Origin: Chitinivibrionales bacterium
GTDB lineage: Bacteria > Fibrobacterota > Chitinivibrionia > Chitinivibrionales > WJKA01
Direction of reading: 5' to 3'
DNA length: 37,642 nucleotides
Assembly (NCBI GenBank): GCA_014728215.1
Contig: WJLZ01000134.1
Coordinates: 1-37,642, forward strand
The notes beneath the pieces were generated by a model, which had not been told where the DNA came from, searched no databases, and saw nothing but the letters and a program-made list of their open reading frames with translations. Within the stretch, counting starts at the first letter, position 1. Every line of letters starts with the position of its first letter. Below, one piece after another: positions 24,250-33,811 of this stretch. Both the position numbers and the translations under genes were made by a program.

Positions 24250-25701
24250 CTATGCAAGCGGCACACCAAAAACCGCAACTGCGCCGCTGCCGGCGTTATT
24301 GTTATCGACCGAAATGGCTCCTCCGTGCAACTCTGCGACCTCCCCCACAAAGCTCAATCCCAGCCCGGTGCTTTTTTTGTTGGTATCCAGCCGTTTCAGT
24401 GAATAGAACCGGTCGAAAATTTTTGTGCGGGCATAGTCGGGTATTCCCGGGCCGGAATCGGTTATTATGATTTGTGCTGTCGTATCATGCTTGTTTGCGG
24501 TAATACCGATTGCACCCTTGAAAGGGGAAAACTCGACCGCATTCTGGACAAGGTTGGCAAGTGCCTGACGAAGTAAAAAACGTTCGCCCCGTACGACAAG
24601 CTTTTCTGAAAGTTCCATTTGCAGCGATAATTGCTTTTTTTCTATCAATGGTCTGCTGTCGTTGACAACTTCTTTGGCAAGTGCGCCAATATCGACAAAC
24701 TCGATATCGCGAAGCTCTTTTCTGTTTTCGAGTGCGGCCAGTTGCAGCATCCGGTCGACAATGTTTTGAATACGTATGGTTTCGGAGCGGATATTTTCGA
24801 GGAATTTTTTCCGCCGTTCAGGATCCATCTTTTCATCCATCAACTCCGCGGCTCCCTGAATCGCGGAAACCGGGCTTTTTATTTCATGCGTGAGAGTCTG
24901 GACATACTGTTCGACATATTTTTTGCCCTCAAGGGTATCCCTCATCTCCTCGAAAGCCTCACCCATGGTGTCGATTTCGCTTTTGCCGAGTATTATTTCC
25001 CCTTTTGACCGGGGCCTTCGTGCATTGCTTCCATCCTTTACCGCCCGGGCATAAGAGGTCAATCTGGCAATTGGTGTCGTTACCCAGATTGAAAGAAGAT
25101 ATCCGATTACTGCAACCCCGCATACAACCAGAAGTCCGGCGATCAGAATATCACGGCGGCCTTTCTGGACAAAGAAACTTACGCTGCCGATAGGTTTTGA
25201 GACGGTCAGCACACCGGCGAGCCTGTTTTGTATGAAAAGCGGTGATGCCACATAGAGAACCGTTGTTCTTTCATCACCAAGGGTCTGTGGGGTCGCACGG
25301 GCGCCATAATTGCCCTGTAAAGTTAGCCTGACATCATTCCACTGGGAAAAATCTGTGCCTTCAGCCTTACCATTATCGGAATCGTAAATGACGATTCCCG
25401 CGGTATCGGTAATATACACCCGAATATTCATCCGCGTTTTAAGGAGATCATAGATCTCGGCGGATATCTCCTGTTGTGATGCATTGTGCATTACCCGTTC
25501 GAGTTGATCGACATCCAGGGTGTCGCCATGGGCCTGAATGCTTACCATCGATGAAAGCAGGGTGCCGGTATCAACCAGCGATTCCTCCATAGATTTAAGG
25601 TAATGGGGACGAAGGTCTCTGAGTACCCAGTTGATCAGGTAGGCAAAGCCGAGGATCGCGACAGTAAGAAAACCGATCAGGATACGGGTACGGATTTTCA
25701 T
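24250..25701 (-). CDS. creC: Sensor histidine kinase CreC
   Basis: 483 residues (E. coli CreC is 474). Helix 1 at about 8-27; a periplasmic sensor domain with the CreC-like VYITDTAGIVIYDSDNG; a second helix at about 185-207; HAMP region; dimerisation box with phospho-accepting H272 in LTHEIKSPVSAIQGAAEL; then the ATPase boxes NLVQNAVEFSP (N), DSGPGIPD (G1) and FDRFYSLKRL followed by STGLGLSFVGEVAELHGG. It phosphorylates CreB. Its ATG overlaps the creB stop by four bases. CreBC responds to growth conditions and cell-wall stress in enterics and Aeromonas; the signal here is unknown. No creD gene is in the window. Confidence 0.92.
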   Translation of the reverse strand: MKIRTRILIGFLTVAILGFAYLINWVLRDLRPHYLKSMEESLVDTGTLLSSMVSIQAHGDTLDVDQLERVMHNASQQEISAEIYDLLKTRMNIRVYITDTAGIVIYDSDNGKAEGTDFSQWNDVRLTLQGNYGARATPQTLGDERTTVLYVASPLFIQNRLAGVLTVSKPIGSVSFFVQKGRRDILIAGLLVVCGVAVIGYLLSIWVTTPIARLTSYARAVKDGSNARRPRSKGEIILGKSEIDTMGEAFEEMRDTLEGKKYVEQYVQTLTHEIKSPVSAIQGAAELMDEKMDPERRKKFLENIRSETIRIQNIVDRMLQLAALENRKELRDIEFVDIGALAKEVVNDSRPLIEKKQLSLQMELSEKLVVRGERFLLRQALANLVQNAVEFSPFKGAIGITANKHDTTAQIIITDSGPGIPDYARTKIFDRFYSLKRLDTNKKSTGLGLSFVGEVAELHGGAISVDNNNAGSGAVAVFGVPLA

Positions 25702-26417
25702 AATCCCTCTCTCAGCAGGTACCCGAATCCCCGGCGCGTTTCAATGGGGTCCAGAGCAGGATCGGATGCACGTAGCTTTGCCCTGATAGCCTTAATATGG
25801 GCATCCACGGTCCGTTCGGTGCTGAATCCGGGCTCATCCCAGGCCAGGTCCATAAGCTCACTGCGGGAATATACCCGTCCGGGGCTTTGAACAAGAATTT
25901 TCAGGATTTTGTATTCATACAGCGAAAGATTGAGCGGCTTTTGGGAAAAAGTAATCGTCTTGGTGGGTTCGTCAATAACAAAGAGCCTGTCGTCATTGTC
26001 AAAACATTCATCAGGGGGTTCGTTATTAATTGAAGGCATTGTCGTGGTTCGTCGAAGGATCGCTTTGATTCGGGCGGTAAGCTCCCGGGGGCTGAACGGC
26101 TTGACAACATAGTCGTCGGCGCCGATTTCCAGGCCCACGACCCGATCGATCTCTTCATTGCGGGCGGTTAAGAAAATTATTGGTATCGAGGATTCTTTTC
26201 GAATCTGTTTGCACAGCTCGAATCCGTTGAGGTCAGGAAGGCCGATGTCGAGTACGATCAGGTCAAACTGCTCGTGGGCCAGTTCATCCAGAGCTTTGTG
26301 TGCGGTATCAGCCCATACGGGGCTAAAGCCTTCGGTGGTCAGGGCATAGGTGATGTTGTCTGCAATAGCCGCTTCATCGTCGACCACCAGTATTTTCTGT
26401 TTTTGATCGGAATTCAT
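25698..26417 (-). CDS. creB: Response regulator CreB
   Basis: 239 residues, OmpR/PhoB family. Receiver domain 9-120: acidic pocket VVDDEAAIAD, phospho-acceptor D57 in DLIVLDIGLPDLNG, conserved T in IIFLTARN, K in YVVKPFSPREL. The winged-helix domain follows from about 155 (LNLSLYEYKILKILVQSPG, SRSELMDLAWD, ERTVDAHIKAIRAKLRA). AGGGATGG precedes the ATG. CreB proteins bind TTCAC direct repeats spaced at 11 bases, exactly the arrangement at 12785-12839 in this window. Nearest neighbours are the hemerythrin gene 10 bases upstream and creC. Confidence 0.92.
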   Translation of the reverse strand: MNSDQKQKILVVDDEAAIADNITYALTTEGFSPVWADTAHKALDELAHEQFDLIVLDIGLPDLNGFELCKQIRKESSIPIIFLTARNEEIDRVVGLEIGADDYVVKPFSPRELTARIKAILRRTTTMPSINNEPPDECFDNDDRLFVIDEPTKTITFSQKPLNLSLYEYKILKILVQSPGRVYSRSELMDLAWDEPGFSTERTVDAHIKAIRAKLRASDPALDPIETRRGFGYLLREGL

Positions 26418-26427
26418 GGATCCATCC

Positions 26428-26823
26428 CTATTTCGGGCGCAATTTTTTTACCGCCTCTGCATATTTTTCATCGCTGATTCTACTGTGTTCGGCCAGCCAC
26501 CAGATGAGAAAATTGCGGAGTTTTAATGGGTTAAGTTTCCCTTTTTCAAAATCTTCAAGAAAGAGTACAAAGCGTTCGCCCGCTTGCTCGTGGTCGGCTT
26601 GATGTTCCGTGAATCCGGGAATTTTATACATCCTGATAAAATGCTCTTCGGAGGTGAAATGAAAAAGAAGATAGGCTTCGATTTCTTCAAGAAGGCGTTT
26701 TGTCCTTTCGTAATCCGTAACCGTGCCGGTAGTTTCGATTCTATCGAACAGCGAATAGAGATACCGGTGCTGCTCATCCATTTCAGGGATTCCAAGAATA
26801 TGACGGTCGGGTAGATTTTCCAT
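26428..26823 (-). CDS. Bacteriohemerythrin
   Basis: 131 residues, one hemerythrin domain. All seven di-iron ligands are present: H19 (MDEQHRYLYSLFD), H55 and E59 (HFTSEEHF), H74 and H78 (FTEHQADHEQ), H113 and D118 (LAEHSRISDEKY). Bacteriohemerythrins bind oxygen at a non-haem di-iron site and serve in oxygen sensing, storage or delivery. No signal peptide, so cytoplasmic. It lies between the TPR giant and creB in one tight minus-strand run. An oxygen or redox input to the CreBC pair is an attractive guess, not shown. Ribosome binding site weak. Confidence 0.92.
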   Translation of the reverse strand: MENLPDRHILGIPEMDEQHRYLYSLFDRIETTGTVTDYERTKRLLEEIEAYLLFHFTSEEHFIRMYKIPGFTEHQADHEQAGERFVLFLEDFEKGKLNPLKLRNFLIWWLAEHSRISDEKYAEAVKKLRPK

Positions 26824-26854
26824 AGTTTATTTTACCGATACTGATCGGGCGGAG

Positions 26855-29800
26855 CTATTGTATTTTATGCAGTCGTAAAGTCACTGTGCGGTTCTCTCCG
26901 CCTTTATTTACATATTTCTCATAAAACTTTTTTGCCTTGCTTTTGTTTTTAAGGGACGAATAATAAATGTTGCCGATATACCGGTAGGCATCGATCATAG
27001 AATCTTTTCCAAACCGTGTGGCCCTTTTATACTGTTTTATAGCATCTTTATATTGTGAAGTGAGACGATACTCATGGCCGAGAGCCATATGATAGAGTGG
27101 ATTTCTTCTATCGATATCAAGAGCATTTTTAAGAGCTGTAATCGATTTAAGATGGTTTTTCCGCTTGCCTTCAACACGGGCAATGGCAAAATGGGCCTGA
27201 TGGTATTCCGGATTCGATTTGAGCGCAGTCTGATACAGTTCGACTGCCGAGGAATAGCTTTTCTGAGCTTCATAGGCATTTCCAAGGTCGAGGATGATAC
27301 CGAGGTTGTTGGGATCGATACCAAGGGCTTTTCCGAAATTGACAACCGCCTGATCGTACCTTCCCCGCCGCAAGTGAATCCGTCCATACCCGGCCAGGGC
27401 CTGAGCATTAGCGGGCAGCATACGAACCGCACTTGAATAGGAGAGTTCGGCTTTTTTGATTTTATCCTGCTTTTCGGCAAGTAAGCCTTTTGTCAGATAA
27501 TACCAACCGTTTCCTTTCCGGTTAGGCCTTTTTTTCATAAGTTCTGATGCCATAAATAGCTTGCCGTCACTGATATATGCCGTGCATACATAATAGAGGG
27601 CTTCATCATTGGTAGGATTTTTCGACCATATTACTTCAAAAGTTTGAAGCGCTTTGTCCTTTTTTCCGTTTTTTAATAAAGCTTTCCCATAGTGTAGGTT
27701 TACATATTCATTATCGGGGGCGATATCCAGTGCTTTTCTGAAAAAGTCTTCAGCACGATCGTAACGGGTCTGCTCATAGGCAATTTCTCCAAGAAGAATA
27801 TAGCACGAATCGCATCCCCTGTTTCTATCAGCAGCTTTTTCGAGCATGGTATAGGCAGAATCCGGTTTGTCCGCTTTTTTTAGGAGTTTTCCTGCCCAGA
27901 ACAGGATTTCAGGATCTCTGCCGTCTAATAATAAGGCCTGGCGAATGCTTTTTAAGGCATCGGAATTTTTCCCGATAAGGTGAGATGTCTGGGCAAAGCG
28001 CAAAAAATGGCGACTTTTAAGAGGATCGTGTTTAGCTGCCAGCCGAAAATGGGTGTTTGCAGCAGTGTTTTCCCCTTGTGCAAAAAGTACTTCACCGTAT
28101 GAAAAATGAGCTTTCGCGTTTTTCGGCTTGAGGAGTACCGCTTCTTTAAGGTGAGGATAGGCTTTGTCCAGCTGTTTTCTTTCAAGGTAATACGATCCAA
28201 GGCTGAACCGGATATTAAAATCCTTCGGTGAATGTTTGACTGCTTCAGTAAGATAAGACAGCCGTTTCTCATCATTCTTGCGCTCCTTATGGATTCCGGC
28301 AAGTGCATTCAGCGATTGTACATCCGAGGGTTTCATCCTGACTGCAGTCTTCAGTACCGGAACAGCATCATCGGGCTTGTCAAGAGATAGGTACAGGAGA
28401 CCGAGTTCCTGGTGAAGTGCATGGTCGGTGGGTTTTTTCTTAATCAACGTTACCAGAACCCCGGCGAGTTCTTTCCGGCTGTTGAGTTTGCGATAGCACA
28501 CTGCCAGTTGTTCAATGGTTTCCTGGTGCTCCGGATCGAGTTTGTGGGCCCGTTCCAGTGGGTCGACTGCGCTTTTGTACTTTTTGGATTTCAGATAGGC
28601 GGCGCCAAGCATGGAATGACACCTGAAATTTCGGGGTGTTAAAACCGACGCTTGGTTTAGATGGGGTATCGCCTTATCATACTGGCTGCGGTGGTAGTAG
28701 AGTTCACCCAGTTCCAGAAGCCCGCTTGTGTCGGTAGGGACTTCTTTTACATACTGCTCATAATACTTCGCGGCATTAGTCTTCTGATTTTGCGCTTCCA
28801 GCGCCCGGGCCAGCATTCGTGTAAATCGTGGAGGAGCATCCTTTACTTTAATGGCCTGGTAGAGCACCCGGGATGCTGATTTGTAACGCTTTTTGGCCAT
28901 ATATAATTCAGCAAGACGCTCGTGGTTGCGCAGGTCTGAGGGATAGTAACGGGTATTGGCCGCGTACCGCTCGAGGGCATCCTCTCTGCGCCCTGTCTTT
29001 TCATAGAGCCGGGCTAACCGAAATCCATAGTCGTTGCTCGCTCCCTTTTCCAGATATTTTTCATACATGCGTACGGCATTTTTATAATTGCCGGTAGAAT
29101 CGCTTGCAATTGCCGATAGTTCGATGAGGTGCTGGTCGGATGGTTTTTTAACCAGCGCCTGGGAAAGATACTTTTGTGCCATTTTGTAGTCATTCAACCG
29201 GTAATATGAATCGGCAAGCATGGTAATTACCCGGATATCTGATCCCCAGGCGCCAGAAAGACCTCTCAAGAGCTCGATCACCTCTTTGTAATCTTTATCC
29301 TCATATTCAAGTCCGGCGAGTTTAAAATTGACATGGGGGTTCTCGAAATTTTTGTCGAGAAATGTACGATAGCATTTTTGGGCCGAATTTTCTTTTCGTG
29401 CCTTAACAAACAAGTCCCCTGCGGTTATGATAGATTCTTTGTTTTTGCGAGGATCAAGTGAAAAATGGCCGGCATAAGCTTCGGCGGCTGCACTGTCGTT
29501 GTTTGTCTTCGTATACAAATCTGCGAGTTTCAGCCAGGAAGCTTCGTGGTCGGAATCAATAGAAAGAGATTTTGTATAAAAATCGATCGCCTTTGAATTC
29601 ATGTTGAACTCGGCATATTTTTCACCGAACTCGTGATATATCTCCGGTGTTGGTTTTTTAAGCACCGATGCTGTGGTGAAATATTCTTCAGCGCTTTTAA
29701 AATTTTTCTGTTTTAATGAAAGTAATGCTAACCGATAGAACGCTTCTCCATTGGTCTTGTCTTTTTTCACAAGCTCCATGTACTCGTTCTCTGCAGTTTG

Positions 29801-31702
29801 TCGGTTACCCAGAGCATAGTTAAGGTCTGCGATGTTTTGTCGCAGGTAAGGTGAATCACCATGATATTTTCGTTCGAGCAGATAGTTGGATAGCGCTTTT
29901 TCCCTCTTGCCAAGGGAGAGCCAGGCGTCGCCGAGATAACGGTGAGTCTCTTTGTATTTCGGCTTTTCGGCCACAATGGAATCAAGATAGGCGATTGCTT
30001 TACGAGGGTTCTCTTTAATAAGCGACAGTCGGGCAAGGGCCAGCCTGCAGCTGTTTTTATCTTTAACCAGCGGAAGAGCGGAAGAAAACATTTCGAGGGC
30101 GCGGTCGTATTCTTTGGCTCCAAGGTGAATATATCCCATGGCAAGAAACACCGATGAGTCTTTTCCTCCCCCTGCTATGAATCTGTTCAGATGGTTTCGA
30201 GCGCTTGCCGTGTCGTTCAGGAAAAGCTCGAGTAAACCCATTTCTTTCTGAAGTTCCGAATTGTTTGAAAAATTGGGTTCGATTTTTCGTAATATTTCAT
30301 ACGCTTCCTTATGCTTTCCTGTTTTCCGCAACGACAAGGCGGCATTGAGGTGTACAAGAAAATCATTGGGCATTTCTTTCATTGCAATGCGAAAATGGTC
30401 TGCCGCTTTCTCGTAATTTTCCTTTTTGGCGTAAATTTGCCCCAGGTATTTGTGAGGCACAGGATTATCGTCGAGAAATCGTACCGTGCGGTCAAATGCC
30501 TTGAGCGCTGCATCTTCCTTCCCCAGTCGAAAAAGGCTTTTTCCTTTCTCCAGATAGGCCGGCCCGTTTGCAGGATCATGGGCGAGGAGTTTTTCGGCAT
30601 ATGATAATGCGTCGTCATGTTTATTATGATTATTAAAATATTGGGCAAAGAAAAGAAGTGCAGAAACATTATCATCGTCTTTATCAAGAACCCCCCGGTA
30701 GGCTGATTTTGCCTTTTCGGTATCTCTCCGCGCTTCGAAGGCCCGGGCCTTTTCGAGTGCGAGTTTAATAGTATCCATACCACCCTTTTCCCCGAGAATC
30801 GCTATACGGATGGCATCATCATAATTCCCGGCAAGACGGTAACTTCGGGCAGCGGCTACGTAAAGTTCAGGATAAAAGGGACCGATAGTAACAAGCAGAT
30901 TGTCGAGTCCAACCGCAGCGTTATAATGTTTTTCGGCTTTGACAAAATGGCGGGCTGCGTAGTAGTGAGCAAGGTACATTAAAACGTCACGTTTTACTAT
31001 CTTTCGATACTCTTCAGCCATCTCAAGGGGGCGCCCCGATTTTCCGTAGAGGTCGTCTAAAAGTATTTCGGAAAATTGCTTGAGGATTTTTTCATTACCG
31101 CTGAGCAGGGGGGTGCGGAGAAATCGGGCATGCTCAGGCGTCAACTTAACGCCGGCTGCACTATGAAACTGTCGAATACATGAATCGAGCTCGTGGGGAA
31201 GGGAACCTGTGGGAAAGGTGCTCTCAAAAACTGAAACAGCTCTGTTTTCATCCACAGATATTAATTCGGCAAGATACTGAACATTACCTTTAATGATTTC
31301 ATAATTCTGGAATATCATATATCCGACATCTTTTAGCTGTATCAGATCCCGGTAATCAGGTTCGGCGAGTCGGCGGGAAAGATTTTTAAACTGGCGGATA
31401 TTGTTATTCAGGGTATCCCAGGGAATAACATCGATATGCTCGGTTGCCGAAAATTTGAAATAGAAAAGAGCTTCACTGAGAACAGCAAACCACTTGTTTT
31501 CATCCTTCTCGTCAAATGAAGCATCTTCAGGACGGGCAATCAGAATTGTTGTCGATTTTAAATTGCTGTTTTCATGTAAGGATGAGTTTCCTTGTGCAGA
31601 AGAATCGCTCTCCTCTGGTGCCGCTGGTAAAAAAGCGGCAAAACCTGCTATACATATACTATACAAACAAACCGATAAAAATCGGAAATGAACTCTAAAC
31701 AT
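26855..31702 (-). CDS. Giant periplasmic TPR-repeat protein
   Basis: 1615 residues with a signal peptide (LSVCLYSICIAGFAAFLPAA, cut near residue 28). Residues about 50-220 form a distinct N-terminal domain (STTILIARPEDASF, ALFYFKFSATEHIDVIPWDT, YMIFQNYEIIKGNVQYLAEL) that looks like the alpha/beta domains found in front of TolB- or FlgO-like proteins. From about 230 to the end are back-to-back 34-residue TPR units (for example ALSYAEKLLAHDPANGPAYL), about forty if continuous. Such superhelices act as scaffolds for exported protein complexes. Start ATG follows GAAGGGATAATTA. First of the run TPR, hemerythrin, creB, creC. Partner unknown. Confidence 0.92.
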   Translation of the reverse strand: MFRVHFRFLSVCLYSICIAGFAAFLPAAPEESDSSAQGNSSLHENSNLKSTTILIARPEDASFDEKDENKWFAVLSEALFYFKFSATEHIDVIPWDTLNNNIRQFKNLSRRLAEPDYRDLIQLKDVGYMIFQNYEIIKGNVQYLAELISVDENRAVSVFESTFPTGSLPHELDSCIRQFHSAAGVKLTPEHARFLRTPLLSGNEKILKQFSEILLDDLYGKSGRPLEMAEEYRKIVKRDVLMYLAHYYAARHFVKAEKHYNAAVGLDNLLVTIGPFYPELYVAAARSYRLAGNYDDAIRIAILGEKGGMDTIKLALEKARAFEARRDTEKAKSAYRGVLDKDDDNVSALLFFAQYFNNHNKHDDALSYAEKLLAHDPANGPAYLEKGKSLFRLGKEDAALKAFDRTVRFLDDNPVPHKYLGQIYAKKENYEKAADHFRIAMKEMPNDFLVHLNAALSLRKTGKHKEAYEILRKIEPNFSNNSELQKEMGLLELFLNDTASARNHLNRFIAGGGKDSSVFLAMGYIHLGAKEYDRALEMFSSALPLVKDKNSCRLALARLSLIKENPRKAIAYLDSIVAEKPKYKETHRYLGDAWLSLGKREKALSNYLLERKYHGDSPYLRQNIADLNYALGNRQTAENEYMELVKKDKTNGEAFYRLALLSLKQKNFKSAEEYFTTASVLKKPTPEIYHEFGEKYAEFNMNSKAIDFYTKSLSIDSDHEASWLKLADLYTKTNNDSAAAEAYAGHFSLDPRKNKESIITAGDLFVKARKENSAQKCYRTFLDKNFENPHVNFKLAGLEYEDKDYKEVIELLRGLSGAWGSDIRVITMLADSYYRLNDYKMAQKYLSQALVKKPSDQHLIELSAIASDSTGNYKNAVRMYEKYLEKGASNDYGFRLARLYEKTGRREDALERYAANTRYYPSDLRNHERLAELYMAKKRYKSASRVLYQAIKVKDAPPRFTRMLARALEAQNQKTNAAKYYEQYVKEVPTDTSGLLELGELYYHRSQYDKAIPHLNQASVLTPRNFRCHSMLGAAYLKSKKYKSAVDPLERAHKLDPEHQETIEQLAVCYRKLNSRKELAGVLVTLIKKKPTDHALHQELGLLYLSLDKPDDAVPVLKTAVRMKPSDVQSLNALAGIHKERKNDEKRLSYLTEAVKHSPKDFNIRFSLGSYYLERKQLDKAYPHLKEAVLLKPKNAKAHFSYGEVLFAQGENTAANTHFRLAAKHDPLKSRHFLRFAQTSHLIGKNSDALKSIRQALLLDGRDPEILFWAGKLLKKADKPDSAYTMLEKAADRNRGCDSCYILLGEIAYEQTRYDRAEDFFRKALDIAPDNEYVNLHYGKALLKNGKKDKALQTFEVIWSKNPTNDEALYYVCTAYISDGKLFMASELMKKRPNRKGNGWYYLTKGLLAEKQDKIKKAELSYSSAVRMLPANAQALAGYGRIHLRRGRYDQAVVNFGKALGIDPNNLGIILDLGNAYEAQKSYSSAVELYQTALKSNPEYHQAHFAIARVEGKRKNHLKSITALKNALDIDRRNPLYHMALGHEYRLTSQYKDAIKQYKRATRFGKDSMIDAYRYIGNIYYSSLKNKSKAKKFYEKYVNKGGENRTVTLRLHKIQ

Positions 31703-31786
31703 TAATTATCCCTTCAAGAAAGAGGAGATCATAGATGAAAATGACACAATGAGTTTTTGTTCTCCTCACTTGGATATGTTGCCGAA

Positions 31787-32611
31787 TTAAACTGTTACGG
31801 AACCTTCAAACACCCATCGGGCCGGACCGGTCATGAAAACCGGGCTCTTTTCATCTCCGTCCCATTCGATTCTGAGATCTCCGCCCAGAAGGTGAACGAG
31901 AACATTGTTTCCATGTTTTCTGTTGAGTATGCCGGCCACAACACTTGCACAGGCGCCGGTGCCGCATGCCATCGTCTCTCCGACACCCCGCTCAAAAACG
32001 CGCATCCGTATTTCATTATCAGAAATTATCGAAATAAATTCGACATTGGTTTTATTGGGGAAAAAGGAGTGGCTTTCTAAAATGCGTCCGTAATCCAGAA
32101 CCAGTTCGTCGGTTATTTCATTCACATGAATTACTGCATGGGGATTGCCCATCGAAACGGCAGTAATTTCGAACGTTCTGTTTCCCGCGGTTATTTTTTC
32201 TTCAACGATGGGTTTTCCGGCCTTTGCGACCGGTATCTTATCACCCTCCAGTATGGGCGGTCCCATATTGACTTTAATGTCGTCATCGACAAATTCGGTG
32301 CCGATAATACCTGCGCCGGTTTCTATCCGCAAGGCCGGTTTTGTACTTAATTCCATTTGTTTTGCAAATAATGCAAGGCACCGGATTCCGTTGCCGCACA
32401 TTTCTGCCTCAGAACCGTCGGCGTTGATAATTCTCATTTTTAAATCGGCCACCGAAGAGGGCAACAATGCAATAATTCCATCACCCCCAATCCCAAGCCG
32501 CCGGTCGCATATATACCGGGCTTTAGACGAGATATTGCGAATGGTATCTTCCGTAAGATCATTGGTTACGATAAAATCGTTTGCACACCCCTCCATTTTA
32601 ACAAAATTCAT
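31787..32611 (-). CDS. dapF: Diaminopimelate epimerase
   Basis: 274 residues. It interconverts LL- and meso-diaminopimelate for lysine and peptidoglycan synthesis. Two catalytic cysteines sit in the conserved loops: C72 in ADGSEAEMCGNGIRC and C216 in GETMACGTGACAS. The N-terminal MNFVKMEGCANDFIV and GIGGDGII motifs are also typical. AAGGGATAGGGT precedes the ATG. The TPR gene starts 84 bases downstream on the same strand. Confidence 0.96.
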   Translation of the reverse strand: MNFVKMEGCANDFIVTNDLTEDTIRNISSKARYICDRRLGIGGDGIIALLPSSVADLKMRIINADGSEAEMCGNGIRCLALFAKQMELSTKPALRIETGAGIIGTEFVDDDIKVNMGPPILEGDKIPVAKAGKPIVEEKITAGNRTFEITAVSMGNPHAVIHVNEITDELVLDYGRILESHSFFPNKTNVEFISIISDNEIRMRVFERGVGETMACGTGACASVVAGILNRKHGNNVLVHLLGGDLRIEWDGDEKSPVFMTGPARWVFEGSVTV

Positions 32612-32884
32612 ACCCTATCCCTTTGAATTCCTTGTTTAAATAAGACATAACCAAAGGATTATATCTCATAGTTATATTTGCTGTATTAGAATTTTAATAC
32701 GTTGTAATTAAATTACCCATGGGCCATAAGGTCCGTAAAGTTATTTAGAAAAATATATGAATTAATAGAATAATGGAAATCATTAAAGGTAATTGAGGAT
32801 AATTCCTTCTCAAGAGATTAGTTATATTATATTGGAGATGCTTTCCGATGGCTGTTACATCATTACTAAACTAAGGCGAAGAAA

Positions 32885-33217
32885 ATGGATGTCCAGAGGA
32901 AAAAGGTCGGCAGATACATTGTTTTGTCGGTTGTAGATGATATCGGGTTGAATTCAAATCTTTCCGGTCTATACCGGATATTTGAAGAAAATGTCAAAAA
33001 AGGAGAAATCAATATTGCTCTCTCCTTTACTTCGACATCATATCTCTATTCAAATTCAGTTGGAGTATTAATTCAATGCTATGAGATGCTCAAAGAAAAG
33101 GGCGGAAAGCTTGTGCTATTCGACCCTAATGAGAGCATTATGGATATTTTCCGGATGCTGAATATTGTGGATAAGGTTTTAATTGTTAAATCCGAAAATG
33201 ATTTGCTGAATGCCTGA
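32885..33217 (+). CDS. STAS-domain anti-sigma factor antagonist-like protein
   Basis: 110 residues, full-length single STAS domain. GRYIVLSVVDDIGLNSNLSG forms the first strands; the loop SFTSTSYLYSNSVGVLIQCY corresponds to the DxSxxxFxDSxGLG-like phosphorylation loop, with a serine at SNSVGVL; KGGKLVLFDPNESIMDIFRM is the closing unit. Anti-sigma antagonists of this type are switched by serine kinases and phosphatases. The ribosome binding site is AAGGCGAAG. It is monocistronic, convergent with lptE; no partner kinase is nearby. The 270-base region before it holds only AT-rich sequence with no clear promoter. Confidence 0.85.
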   Translation: MDVQRKKVGRYIVLSVVDDIGLNSNLSGLYRIFEENVKKGEINIALSFTSTSYLYSNSVGVLIQCYEMLKEKGGKLVLFDPNESIMDIFRMLNIVDKVLIVKSENDLLNA

Positions 33218-33238
33218 TTGATGCGAGGGGGTGAGGGA

Positions 33239-33775
33239 CTACCATCCTTGTACAGAATTTTGAATAATCTGCTCAACTGCATGGTCTATGGCTTTTGACC
33301 GGCCGATATCTTCGGTTTCCGAATCAAAATTATAAATTCCTTCACCGACAATTGTTCCCTTATAGATAGGCTTGTTTTTTTTATTATCGACAAACTCGAC
33401 CTCAACGGCAATTTTTACTGCATATTCGCTGATATCCACCTCTCTGGCTCCTCTGCTTCCATAGGTGTGAGGTTGATTTGCATAAGAAACAACTCTTCCA
33501 TTGATTGTCGCATCACCCTGGGAGGAAACGATACGCAAGAGATTGGAAGACAGGACCTCTCGGGTAAGGCCTTCAGTAATCTCTTCGGCCACACCCGGTT
33601 GAAGGGAATTATTAACAAAGAGCGGGATATCGACCGTTTTCAGGTATGCCGGCAGGGATGAACCGCTGAACGTATATACACCACAACCAGCAACAAGTAT
33701 CAGAACTGCCAGAACAGCAAATGCTTTAAATGCTTTTAGTGATACGGTGAACCGATTCGATGAAATATGAGCCAT
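33239..33775 (-). CDS. lptE: LPS-assembly lipoprotein LptE
   Basis: 178 residues from ATG 33775; a TTG three codons upstream is less likely. Signal with lipobox VAGC (cysteine about residue 30), then the LptE-type body: GVYTFSGSSLPAYLKTVDIP, PGVAEEITEGLTREVLSSNL, and DATINGRVVSYANQP. LptE plugs the LptD barrel and assembles lipopolysaccharide on the outer membrane, so the organism is diderm. It lies 36 bases after the DinG-like gene. Confidence 0.85.
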   Translation of the reverse strand: MAHISSNRFTVSLKAFKAFAVLAVLILVAGCGVYTFSGSSLPAYLKTVDIPLFVNNSLQPGVAEEITEGLTREVLSSNLLRIVSSQGDATINGRVVSYANQPHTYGSRGAREVDISEYAVKIAVEVEFVDNKKNKPIYKGTIVGEGIYNFDSETEDIGRSKAIDHAVEQIIQNSVQGW

Positions 33776-33811
33776 TGCTCTCAAATTATGCCTCGATTTT
33801 TAGTGCCCCTC

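Noticed and set aside
24250-26417. PhoR/PhoB identity for the two-component pair
   Set aside because: The kinase length, periplasmic sensor domain and VYITD-type segment fit CreC better; PhoR lacks such a periplasmic domain.
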